A program made the position numbers and the translations under genes. From Sphingoaurantiacus capsulatus (GTDB lineage Bacteria > Pseudomonadota > Alphaproteobacteria > Sphingomonadales > Sphingomonadaceae): a stretch of DNA of 64,000 bases. The stretch is taken from NCBI RefSeq assembly GCF_042648405.1, contig NZ_JBHRXV010000001.1, positions 62,001-126,000 of the forward strand. Direction: 5' to 3'. Of the stretch, positions 16,871-24,781 are shown in pieces. The notes beneath the pieces were generated by a model, which worked only from the letters and a program-made list of their open reading frames with translations, ran no database searches and was not told where the DNA came from. Position 1 is the first letter of the stretch. Each line of letters begins with the position of its first letter.

Positions 16871-18704
16871 TCGCCGCGCGATCGAGCGCGGTGGTGATCG
16901 CGACCAGCTGCGCATCGGTCAGCCGGTCGAGCTGTTCGAGCGCGGTCTGCGCCGGATCATAGGCGGCCACCGCGCCACGGTTCACCGCCATCCACGCGAC
17001 GATCTCCTCGATCAGCCGCTTATTGGCGATGCCGTGGCCACTGGTGCCGCCGAGTAGCGGGCTGAAGATCGACGCGAAGGCGAGGCGCGGCGAGGTGGCA
17101 AAGCGGATTTCGGACAGCTTGGCGCGATATTCGAGCTCGGCGTTCCCGAGCGTGCAGTCGCCGGTGTAGCTCGCTTGATCGAGGACATGCCGCCCTTCGT
17201 GCGCGGTGATGCTGTAGGCGACCATCGTGTCCCAATAGGCGCCCCGGAAGGCACCGGCGAAATCCTCGCCGGGCTTCAGCCGTCCGCGCACCTGCGCCGC
17301 CAGCCCGTCCAATCCGGCGAGCCGCAGCCGGTTGCGCACGCCGGGGAGGAACGCCGCCTCCTTCCCCGCCGCCACCGCGATCACGCGGTCGGTCGGGCGC
17401 TGCGTCTCGATCTCCGCCAGCAGCTTTTCGCGCGCCGGGCCGGGGACAACGGCGCGCGTCCAGGTGTCGATGCCGGTGCGATAGGGCTGGCGGACCTGCA
17501 CGATGGTCGCGCCGTCGACCGCCCAGCCGCCCGGCTGGCCGCCGCCGTCCTGCAGCCAGCCCGAGAAGCTGTTGTGGACCATGTTGTCGAGCAGGATGAA
17601 GCGGATGTCGCCCTCGCGCCCGTCCTGCGCCGTATGCTGCTTTTCGTCGACGATGACATGGCCGAGGTGGATGCCGGCGACGCCGTTGGTGCGCCCCGGC
17701 TCGGTTCCGAACAGGCCGAAGGCCGCGCCGAGCACCTCCATCGGCTTGCCCTTGGGGTCGATCTTCGCGGCTGCCCCTTCGACGATGGCGGTCAGGCGCT
17801 TTTCGTAGGCCTCCTCCTCGGTCGCGCCCTTGCGGGCGTAGAGGCGGTCGTGCGCGAGGATTTCGCGGTCGATCGCGTCGCGGAAGTCGAAATAGACGGC
17901 GAGACGCTGCCAGCGCGGGCCACCGACTTTCGCCAGCCCCTGCCGTTCCGCATAGCCGCGCGCGTCGCGGTAAAAGCCGGCGCGGACCAGCAGGTCGGCC
18001 AGGTCGAACGCCGCCACCGGGTCAGAGGTAGCGGCGAGGCCGCGCGTAAAAGTGGCGGTGACCTTCGCGGGATCGAACCCGATCGCGGAAGGCGCACCCT
18101 CCCCGGCCTTCAACCAGAACCAGTCGCGCCAACCGGCAATCGCCGCGCTCGCATCGCCGGCTAGCAGGCCGAGCGCCAGTTGCAGCGCGGTGCCCTGCGT
18201 CGTCAGCCGCGCGTCCTCGGGCAGCGCGGCGAGGTTCGCCAGCCCGTCCTTCGCCACCCGCACTCGGTCGGGCGCCTGCATCGCCGAAAGCTGGAACCGA
18301 CGCACACCTTCCAGCGCCACGCCCGGATCGGTGGCGACGCATTTATCGGCGAGCGCGGCGGCATCCGCCGGGAGCGGCGCGGTCGGTGACAGTTCGTTGA
18401 GGATGCGCAGGCGAAGTTGCGCCGCCGGGCATGGATCGGGGTCGCCGGGGAGGCTGGCGGCGAGAATGGCGGCGGCCTTGGTCGCATCGGCATCGGCGAG
18501 CCAGGCGATACGCGCCAGTTCCCGGCTGGCGGCGGCGCGGTCCTTCGCCGAAGCCTTGGGATCGGCGGCGACCTCGCGGTACAGCGTCTCGGCGCGGTTG
18601 ACGTCGAACAGCCCGTAGGCAGCGCGCGCGTCCTCGAGGGTGGCGGCAGTGGCGGGCGCGGCGGTGAGCAGCACGGCGGCGAGGAGGAGGAAAGTCCGGT
18701 TCAT
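16842..18704 (-). CDS. Secreted HExxH metallopeptidase-like protein, unknown function
   Basis: 620 aa with a clear signal peptide (FLLLAAVLLTAAPATAA). The N-terminal ~200 residues look like helical tetratrico-type repeats (EDARAAYGLFDVNRAETLYR; KASAKDRAAASRELARIAWL). Near residue 510 is SITAHEGRHVLDQ, an HExxH zinc site, followed ~23 residues later by NAELEYRAKLSEIRFA, whose Glu could be the third ligand. I do not recognise a named family. It is probably a periplasmic or secreted peptidase of unknown target. The 3' end overlaps the ChaN-like gene tail-to-tail by 29 bp, so the two transcripts are partly antisense. Confidence 0.65.
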   Translation of the reverse strand: MNRTFLLLAAVLLTAAPATAATLEDARAAYGLFDVNRAETLYREVAADPKASAKDRAAASRELARIAWLADADATKAAAILAASLPGDPDPCPAAQLRLRILNELSPTAPLPADAAALADKCVATDPGVALEGVRRFQLSAMQAPDRVRVAKDGLANLAALPEDARLTTQGTALQLALGLLAGDASAAIAGWRDWFWLKAGEGAPSAIGFDPAKVTATFTRGLAATSDPVAAFDLADLLVRAGFYRDARGYAERQGLAKVGGPRWQRLAVYFDFRDAIDREILAHDRLYARKGATEEEAYEKRLTAIVEGAAAKIDPKGKPMEVLGAAFGLFGTEPGRTNGVAGIHLGHVIVDEKQHTAQDGREGDIRFILLDNMVHNSFSGWLQDGGGQPGGWAVDGATIVQVRQPYRTGIDTWTRAVVPGPAREKLLAEIETQRPTDRVIAVAAGKEAAFLPGVRNRLRLAGLDGLAAQVRGRLKPGEDFAGAFRGAYWDTMVAYSITAHEGRHVLDQASYTGDCTLGNAELEYRAKLSEIRFATSPRLAFASIFSPLLGGTSGHGIANKRLIEEIVAWMAVNRGAVAAYDPAQTALEQLDRLTDAQLVAITTALDRAAITGPPCPAR

Positions 18705-18743
18705 GCCGCTCCTCTCGCCCAGGCCCGGCGGCGCCGTCTTGAA

Positions 18744-19415
18744 CTAATCGGACAGGCTACGCCGCCACGTCATCGGCGACTGACCGGTGAGGGTGCGCAC
18801 CGCGCGGGTCATATGCGGCTGGTCGGCGAAGCCCCAGTCGTGCGCGATGCCCGCCAGCGGCTCGTCGCCGGTGACGATGGCGCGCCACGCCCCGCGCGCC
18901 CGCACCCGCCAGCGATAATGCGCCGGGGCGATGCCGAAGGCGGCGGCGAAGGCGCGGGTCACCGAGCGGGCGGAGACGCCTTGCATTGCTGCCCAATCGG
19001 CGAGCCCCAATTCCTGTGATGCACCCAGTGCCGCCGCCAGCCGGTCGGGAAGATCATCGTCGTGCGGGGCCGTCTCGGCCCGCACCAACGCCGCGAGTGC
19101 CGCCGGATCATCGGCTGCCGCGCGCACTACCTCTTCCGGATCGTCGACCACGCCCGACGCCAGCCGCAGCGACAGGCCCACGGGCAGCGTGATGTTGACC
19201 ACCACCGCGCCGCGCGCGCCGATCCGGTCGCCGTGCGCCGAGAAAGGCGAATGGACCACCACCTGACCCGCCTCGACCTTGCGCCGCCCGCCATCCCCCG
19301 CCTCGGCATAGCCGCCCGACAGCACGATCGCCGCATAGGGCGCGTCATGGCTGTGCCAGCCAAGCTGCTGGCCGGGGGCGAGGCGCTGCGCGAGACGGTC
19401 GAGGGACGAGGTCAT
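18744..19415 (-). CDS. AraC family transcriptional regulator (cupin sensor)
   Basis: 223 aa. The N-terminal half is a cupin-like sensor (LGWHSHDAPYAAIVLSGGYA, then KVEAGQVVVHSPFSAH), whose His residues could hold a metal or effector. The C-terminal half is the AraC double helix-turn-helix (SARSVTRAFAAAFGIAPAHY, PLAGIAHDWGFADQPHMTRA). It probably activates a nearby gene. It lies 34 bp downstream of, and on the same strand as, the TonB receptor at 19450, so it may be co-transcribed with that receptor rather than being divergent from a target. Confidence 0.88.
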   Translation of the reverse strand: MTSSLDRLAQRLAPGQQLGWHSHDAPYAAIVLSGGYAEAGDGGRRKVEAGQVVVHSPFSAHGDRIGARGAVVVNITLPVGLSLRLASGVVDDPEEVVRAAADDPAALAALVRAETAPHDDDLPDRLAAALGASQELGLADWAAMQGVSARSVTRAFAAAFGIAPAHYRWRVRARGAWRAIVTGDEPLAGIAHDWGFADQPHMTRAVRTLTGQSPMTWRRSLSD

Positions 19416-19449
19416 CGCCGCCTTTTTAGCCGCTCGCGCGAACCCTCGC

Positions 19450-21387
19450 CTAGTGCTGTCCGCCGAAGCTGAAGCGCAGTCCGCCGTTTACCGTGAAACC
19501 TTCCGCCGGCGCCCAGCCGTCGACCGTCCAGTTGCCGTCGGTGGCGCGCACCGGGCGGATCAGCGGGTCGTATTTGGTCTGGCGGACGTTCAAGATGTTC
19601 TCGGCATTGACGAACAGCCGGACGTTGCCGACCACGATTTCGCCGAGCAGACCCATTTCAACATAGGGTTTGCTCTCGGTGCGGAACGGGTTGTTATCGA
19701 GCTGCTGGCGGCCGGTGTAGTAGGCCTCGAAGCCGACACGGCCCTTGCCATGCTCCTCCCACATCGCGACGAAGCCCGCCGTGTTGCGCGGGGTCAGCGG
19801 CACGGTGCGCCGCCCGCCCGCCGCATCGGGCTCGGTCGAGCGCAGGTGAACGTAGCTGCCGGTCAGGGTGAAGCCGTTCCAGCGGTAGCGCAGCATCAGC
19901 TCGGTGCCATAGGTGCGGGTGGTGCCGAAGTTCACCAGCTGCACGCGCGCGGGGCCGACATCCTCGAGCCGCACGGCGTCATGCATGTGCGATCCGAACA
20001 GCGTGACGTTCGCCTCGATCGGCCCGGTGCGGTAGCCGACGTCGATCGACGCCGATTCCGCCGTCTCCGCCTTCAGCCCGGCGAGCGGTGCCAGTCGCGA
20101 CAGGCCGGCCGCCTCGATCTCCTCGACGAAGGGCGTCGGTGCATAGAAGCCGCTGCCCACCGAGGCGCGCACTGTCCAGCGCTCGGGCCGGTAGAGCAGC
20201 GAGACGCGCGGGCTGAACTTGGTGCCATATTCGCTGTGATCGTCGAGCCGGGCGCTGCCGGCGAGCGTCACCACCTCGCTCAGGTCGTGCTCCGCCTGCG
20301 CGAAGATCGCCGGGACCGTGTAGCGATAGTCGAACGCCGGGAACGCCTTCGAGCGGTAGCCGTCGGTCTGCACCGCGAAGCCGGCGAGCAGCGAGGTTCC
20401 CTCTTCACCGGTCGACACCGAGGCTTCGGCGAAGGCGGTGTCGTGCTCGTCATTCTCGACGACGTCGCCGAACTGGTGGCGATGATCCTGCAGCATGCCC
20501 GCCGCGCGGATGTGCAGAGTCGCGCCGCCGATCGGGTAGCTGGCGACGAGGCCGGCATCGAAGCGGTCGCTGTCCTGCGCCTGCACGAACGGGCGGCCGT
20601 CGGGGACGGTGCGGCCGGCCTTGGTGCCGCCGACCCGTTCCTCGGTCATCGCGCCGACGGTGATGAAGGCGGTCGCGCCGTCGTCGCCCTCCCAGAACAG
20701 CCGCGGCCGCGCCGTCCAGCGCTCGAAGCCCGCCATGTCGAGCCAGCCGTCGTCGTCGAGGTCTTGGCGGTCCTGCCGGTGATAGCCGCCGACCACCGAC
20801 GCGCCCCAGCCACCGCCGATCGGCGTCGCGCTGTACAGCGTCAAATCCTGCCCGCCACGGCTCGTCAGATTGGCGAGCGTTTCGACCTGCAGTTCGTCGC
20901 CCGGCCGCCGCGCGACGAGGTTGACCACGCCGCCGAGCGCCGAGGGGCCATAGAGCGCCGACGCCGCACCCTTGATGACCTCGACCTGGCCGAGATCGGT
21001 CGGCGCGATCTGCAGCAGCCCCAGCGACGACGCCTGCCCACCATAGAGCGGCAACCCGTCGGCGAGCAGCTGCGTGTAGCGCCCCTTCATGCCGAGCACG
21101 CGGATGTTGGCGGCGCCGAGCGCGGGCGAAGTGGTCTGCAATCGCACCCCGCCGGTCTCGCTCAGCAGCATCGCGATGTTGCCGGGCCGCATGAGGATTT
21201 TCTCTTCGATCTCCTCGCGGTTCAGCACCTCGACGCGGATCGGCTCGTCGTGCACCCGCCGGCCGGAACGCGTCGCCTGAACGACGATCTCCTCGGCTTC
21301 TTCCTCGCCTTCCGCCTCGGGCGTCTCCTGCGCGTAGGTCGGGGCAGAGAGCAGGGCGGCGGCAAGCAACAGGCGTCGGCGAAACAT
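19450..21387 (-). CDS. TonB-dependent receptor, BtuB/CirA-like, metal-linked by promoter
   Basis: 645 aa from ATG 21387, which has GAGGAA just upstream. Earlier in-frame starts would fall inside the promoter. The signal peptide (RRLLLAAALLSAPTYA) is followed by an acidic run and a TonB box (EEIVVQATR). The plug is complete: NIRVLGMKGRYTQLLADGLP, QVEVIKGAASALYGPSALGG. The barrel ends GGLRFSFGGQH. Receptors of this type import cobalamin, catecholates or metal chelates. A palindrome matching MerR-family heavy-metal operators sits in the promoter, so a divalent-metal (Zn, Cd, Pb, Cu class) response is inferred. The AraC regulator follows. Confidence 0.9.
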   Translation of the reverse strand: MFRRRLLLAAALLSAPTYAQETPEAEGEEEAEEIVVQATRSGRRVHDEPIRVEVLNREEIEEKILMRPGNIAMLLSETGGVRLQTTSPALGAANIRVLGMKGRYTQLLADGLPLYGGQASSLGLLQIAPTDLGQVEVIKGAASALYGPSALGGVVNLVARRPGDELQVETLANLTSRGGQDLTLYSATPIGGGWGASVVGGYHRQDRQDLDDDGWLDMAGFERWTARPRLFWEGDDGATAFITVGAMTEERVGGTKAGRTVPDGRPFVQAQDSDRFDAGLVASYPIGGATLHIRAAGMLQDHRHQFGDVVENDEHDTAFAEASVSTGEEGTSLLAGFAVQTDGYRSKAFPAFDYRYTVPAIFAQAEHDLSEVVTLAGSARLDDHSEYGTKFSPRVSLLYRPERWTVRASVGSGFYAPTPFVEEIEAAGLSRLAPLAGLKAETAESASIDVGYRTGPIEANVTLFGSHMHDAVRLEDVGPARVQLVNFGTTRTYGTELMLRYRWNGFTLTGSYVHLRSTEPDAAGGRRTVPLTPRNTAGFVAMWEEHGKGRVGFEAYYTGRQQLDNNPFRTESKPYVEMGLLGEIVVGNVRLFVNAENILNVRQTKYDPLIRPVRATDGNWTVDGWAPAEGFTVNGGLRFSFGGQH

Positions 21388-21419
21388 CGAGTTCCTCGGC
21401 ATCACATTGGGACGCCGCG

Positions 21420-21451
21420 GCTGATGCACCCTGTAGCCGCTACAGGGTCAA
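21420..21451 (-). promoter_or_regulatory. MerR-family type operator/promoter before the TonB receptor
   Basis: On the minus strand, TTGACC (-35, 21451-21446) runs into a perfect 21-bp palindrome ACCCTGTAGC-N-GCTACAGGGT (21428-21448). A weak -10 (CATCAG, 21426-21421) follows 19 bp after the -35. The over-long 19-20 bp spacer filled by a dyad is the hallmark of MerR-controlled metal promoters. The half-site is close to what I recall of CadR/PbrR sites (CTATAG..CTACAGGGT). No merR-type gene lies nearby. Confidence 0.65.
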
Positions 21452-21462
21452 GGCCCGATCGA

Positions 21463-22083
21463 TCAGCGGCGCATTGCCGCGGTGGCGACGCCCGCCGCCA
21501 CCAGCACCCCGCCGCCGGCCCGCTGCGTCCAGCGGCGAACGCGCGGCCCGCGGATCAGGCCCGAGGCTCGGGCCGCGGTCAGTGCGTAGAGCGTGTCGGT
21601 GCAGCCGACGATCACCGTGCAGGTGAGCGCAAGGATCACCGCCTGACCGAAATAGGGCTGGTCCGGCCGGATGAACTGGGTGGCGAAGGCGACGAAGAAC
21701 AGCACGGTCTTCGGATGGAAGGTGCCGACCATGACGCTGGTCATGAACGCCGCCCGCGCGCCGATGGCTTTCCCCGGCGCCGCCTCGTCGACCGCGCCGC
21801 CGCTCTTCACGATGGCGATGAGGCCGATGGCGATCAGATAGGCCGCGCCGGTCCACTTCAGAATCGCGAACGCCATCACCGACGAGGCGAGGATGACGCC
21901 GGCGCCAGCCAGCGACACGCTGATCGCGATGAGGTTGCCCACCGCCATCCCGGCCACCGAGATCAGCGCCACGCGCCGCCCCGAGCTGAACGCGAAGCCG
22001 ATGATGCTGGCAACGCCGGGGCCGGGGATGAGCCCCATGACGAGGCAGGCGGCGGCGAAGGCGAGCCAGAGATGAAAGTCCAT
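21463..22083 (-). CDS. LysE/RhtB family exporter
   Basis: 206 aa from ATG 22083 with GGAGA upstream. The frame runs further upstream, but without membrane character. It starts MDFHLWLAFAAACLVMG and has the LysE motif GLIPGPGVASIIGFAFSSGR at ~18-38. Five or six membrane helices follow (VALISVAGMAVGNLIAI, YLIAIGLIAIV, VILALTCTVIVGCTDTLY). LysE/RhtB proteins export amino acids such as lysine, homoserine or threonine, or related metabolites. Here the substrate is unknown. It is upstream of the TonB receptor on the same strand, but the receptor has its own promoter. Confidence 0.88.
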   Translation of the reverse strand: MDFHLWLAFAAACLVMGLIPGPGVASIIGFAFSSGRRVALISVAGMAVGNLIAISVSLAGAGVILASSVMAFAILKWTGAAYLIAIGLIAIVKSGGAVDEAAPGKAIGARAAFMTSVMVGTFHPKTVLFFVAFATQFIRPDQPYFGQAVILALTCTVIVGCTDTLYALTAARASGLIRGPRVRRWTQRAGGGVLVAAGVATAAMRR

Positions 22084-22226
22084 GCGAATCTCCTTCCCGC
22101 CGCCACAGCATGCGCCGCCCGCGCCGGTCATCCTGCCATACGACGGATCGGCGGTGCCGGTCGACCAATGCCGCCCTTCCCCGCCCTCCGGCCCGCCGCT
22201 AGTCTGGGCGCGGGGAGGCAGCACAT

Positions 22227-23636
22227 ATGGCGCCGCGCATCGGATTCTGGCTGGGGCTGGCGCTGTTCGCGCTGATGATGGTGCTGCCCGCGCCCGAAGG
22301 CCTGTCGCTCGAGGGCTGGCGGGTCGCCGCCGTGGCGCTGCTCGTCGGCACCTGGTGGATGACCGAGGCGCTGCCGCTGCCGGCCACCGCGCTCTTACCC
22401 TTCCTGCTGTTCCCGCTGCTCGGCGCCGGGTCGGCGGCGGACGTGGCGTCGGACTATTATTCGCCGGTCATCTTCCTGGTGCTCGGCGGCTCGCTGATCG
22501 CGCTGTCGATCGAAAGGGTCGGGCTGCACCGGCGCATCGCGCTCGGCATCGTCAAGCGCGGCGGCACCTCGCCGCGCGCGCTGCTGTTCGCCTATATGGT
22601 CGCGACAGCGCTGGTCAGCGCCTTCGTGTCGAACACCGCGACCGCCGTCGTCATGCTGCCGATCGCCCTTGCCCTGATCCGCGCGGTTGTGCCCGAGGAA
22701 GAGGCGCAAGGGGCGCAGCGGCCGTTCACCGCCGCGCTGGTGCTGGGCGTCGCCTATGCGGCGTCGATCGGCGGGCTCGCCACCATCGTCGGGTCGCCGA
22801 CCAATGCCATCGCTGCCGGGCTGATCGAGAAGACCAGCGGCATCGAGATCGACTTCGTCACCTGGGCCGCGTTCGGCACGCCGCTGGTGCTGATCGCCAT
22901 TCCGCTGGCGTGGTTCATCATCGCGCGGGTGCTCAACGTGCCGACGACGCCGCTCGACCGCGCGCAAGTGCTGGCCGGGATCGGCGCGCCGGGGGCGTGG
23001 GGCGTCGGCGAGCTGCGGTTGCTGCCGATCCTTGCCGTCACCGTCTTCTGCTGGGTCGCCTTCCCCTTCCTGCGTGAACCCTTCGGTATTCCACCCATCG
23101 ACGACGGCATGATCGCGGTGGCGGCCGGGCTGTTGGTGCTGATGGTGAGCGACGGCAAGGGCGGGCGGCTGCTCGACTGGGGCGACACGGTGCGCGCGCC
23201 GTGGGGCGTCATCCTGATGTACGGCGGCGGCCTCGCGCTGGCCGAGGCGATCACCGGCACCGGGCTTTCCACCTGGATGGGCGAGCAGTTGCGCGGCGTC
23301 GGCTCGCTGCCGGTGTGGGCGATCGCGCTGATCCTGACCGGCCTGGTGGTGATCGTCACCGAGTTCGCCTCGAACGTCGCCACCGCGACCGGCTTCATGC
23401 CGGTGATCGCCGGCCTCGTGCTGGTGCTCGGCATCGACCCGGCGCTGCTCGCCTTCCCGGCGGCGTGCGCGGCGAGCTGGGGGTTCATGATGCCCGCGGG
23501 GTCGGCGCCCAACGCGCTGGCGCTGGCGACGGGCTATCCGAAGGTCGCGGACTTCATCAAGACGGGGTTCTGGCTGGATCTGCTGGGCATTCCGCTGATC
23601 GTCGCGGTGTGCTTCGCGGCGGCGGCGCTGACCTAA
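22227..23636 (+). CDS. SLC13/DASS family anion:sodium symporter
   Basis: 469 aa with about a dozen hydrophobic helices. Family landmarks are present: TWWMTEALPLPATALLPFLL near the N-terminus, SNTATAVVMLPIALALI (first SNT motif), ATIVGSPTNAIAAGL, and the second-half FASNVATATGFMPVIAGL and MMPAGSAPNALALATGY. DASS proteins carry dicarboxylates, citrate or sulfate with Na+ into the cytoplasm. The SNT motifs form the sodium and carboxylate sites. The start follows a GGGGAGG ribosome site. It stands alone and is divergent from the LysE gene. Confidence 0.92.
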   Translation: MAPRIGFWLGLALFALMMVLPAPEGLSLEGWRVAAVALLVGTWWMTEALPLPATALLPFLLFPLLGAGSAADVASDYYSPVIFLVLGGSLIALSIERVGLHRRIALGIVKRGGTSPRALLFAYMVATALVSAFVSNTATAVVMLPIALALIRAVVPEEEAQGAQRPFTAALVLGVAYAASIGGLATIVGSPTNAIAAGLIEKTSGIEIDFVTWAAFGTPLVLIAIPLAWFIIARVLNVPTTPLDRAQVLAGIGAPGAWGVGELRLLPILAVTVFCWVAFPFLREPFGIPPIDDGMIAVAAGLLVLMVSDGKGGRLLDWGDTVRAPWGVILMYGGGLALAEAITGTGLSTWMGEQLRGVGSLPVWAIALILTGLVVIVTEFASNVATATGFMPVIAGLVLVLGIDPALLAFPAACAASWGFMMPAGSAPNALALATGYPKVADFIKTGFWLDLLGIPLIVAVCFAAAALT

Positions 23637-23643
23637 CGCTCAT

Positions 23644-23747
23644 CGTCATCCCCGCGAAGGCGGGGACCCAGTCCACAAGCAAAAGGCGCCCGCGGTAGCG
23701 GGCAGTGCTTTTCAAAGGGCTGGGTCCCCGCCTTCGCGGGGATGACG
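23644..23747. repeat. Paired palindromic intergenic repeat, copy 4 (CCCCGCG subtype)
   Basis: It carries perfect outer complements CGTCATCCCCGCGAAGGCGG and CCGCCTTCGCGGGGATGACG. The inner ends GGACCCAGTCCAC and GGGCTGGGTCC also pair. It contains an extra small hairpin, GCGCCCGCGGTAGCGGGC. It lies between the SLC13 gene and prs on the same strand. Confidence 0.88.
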
Positions 23748-23845
23748 ATTTAGCCATTGTGACAATGCGCCCCAACGCCGCTTGCGCTCTCCCCCTACCC
23801 GCCGCTAGTGAGCGGCGGGCATTTCCAGCGAAAGAGCGGCGCGCG

Positions 23846-24781
23846 ATGAAGATCATGGCAGGCAACAGCAATTTGCCGCTGGCACGCGACATCGCCGCCT
23901 ATCTCGAAATGCCGCTGACCGACGCCGCCGTGCGCCGGTTCGCGGACGAGGAAATCTTCGTCGAAATCCACGAGAATGTCCGCGGCGAGGACGTGTTCGT
24001 CATCCAGTCGACCTCGGGACCCGCCAACGACAACCTCATGGAGCTGCTGATCTGCATGGACGCGCTGAAGCGCGCGTCGGCGAAGCGGATCACCGCGGTC
24101 GTTCCCTATTTCGGCTATGCCCGGCAGGACCGGAAGCCCGGCCCGCGCACGCCGATTTCGGCGAAGCTGGTCGCCAATTTGATCACCACGGCGGGCGCCG
24201 ACCGCGTGCTGTCGGTCGACCTGCACGCCGGGCAGATCCAGGGCTTCTTCGACATCCCGACCGACAATCTCTACGCCGCCCCGGTGATGGCCGCCGACAT
24301 CCAGGCGCGCTTCCCGCTCGAGAATCTGATGGTGGTGTCGCCCGACGTCGGCGGCGTGGTGCGCGCCCGCGCGCTGTCGAAGCGCCTCAACAACGTGCCG
24401 CTGGCCATCGTCGACAAGCGCCGCGAGCGCGCCGGCGAGTCGGAGGTGATGAACATCATCGGCGACGTGGCGGGCCATTTCTGCGTCCTCCACGACGACA
24501 TCGTCGATTCGGCGGGCACGCTGTGCAATGCCGCCGCTGCGCTGATGCAGGCGGGCGCCACCGGCGTCGTCGCCTATGTCAGCCACGGCGTGCTGTCGGG
24601 CGGCGCGGTGGCCCGCGTCGAAGGCTCGGCGCTGACCGAGCTGGTGGTCACCGATTCGATCATCGCGCCGGAAGCCGCCAAGGGCGCGAAGAAGCTGCGC
24701 TTCCTCACCATCGCGCCGTTGCTCGGCGAAGCGATCCGCCGCATCGCCGACGAAAGCTCGGTGTCGAGCCTGTTCGACTGA
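23846..24781 (+). CDS. prs: Ribose-phosphate pyrophosphokinase (PRPP synthetase)
   Basis: 311 aa, the class I length, from ATG 23846. The enzyme makes PRPP from ribose 5-phosphate and ATP for nucleotide, His and Trp synthesis. Visible motifs: the flexible-loop region VVPYFGYARQDRKPGPRTPI, DLHAGQIQGFFDIPTDNLYA (metal/ATP site), VSPDVGGVVRARALSKRL, and the PRPP-binding loop VLHDDIVDSAGTLCNAA. The stop TGA overlaps the ATG of the next gene by 1 nt, so prs is translationally coupled to a secreted protein of unknown function. Confidence 0.97.
   Translation: MKIMAGNSNLPLARDIAAYLEMPLTDAAVRRFADEEIFVEIHENVRGEDVFVIQSTSGPANDNLMELLICMDALKRASAKRITAVVPYFGYARQDRKPGPRTPISAKLVANLITTAGADRVLSVDLHAGQIQGFFDIPTDNLYAAPVMAADIQARFPLENLMVVSPDVGGVVRARALSKRLNNVPLAIVDKRRERAGESEVMNIIGDVAGHFCVLHDDIVDSAGTLCNAAAALMQAGATGVVAYVSHGVLSGGAVARVEGSALTELVVTDSIIAPEAAKGAKKLRFLTIAPLLGEAIRRIADESSVSSLFD

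Noticed and set aside
19453..22275. Very long plus-strand open frame (about 940 codons) opposite the TonB receptor and LysE genes
   Set aside because: It is a shadow of the real genes. The amino-acid composition is the typical Arg/Ala/Gly antisense bias and it spans three unrelated gene regions.
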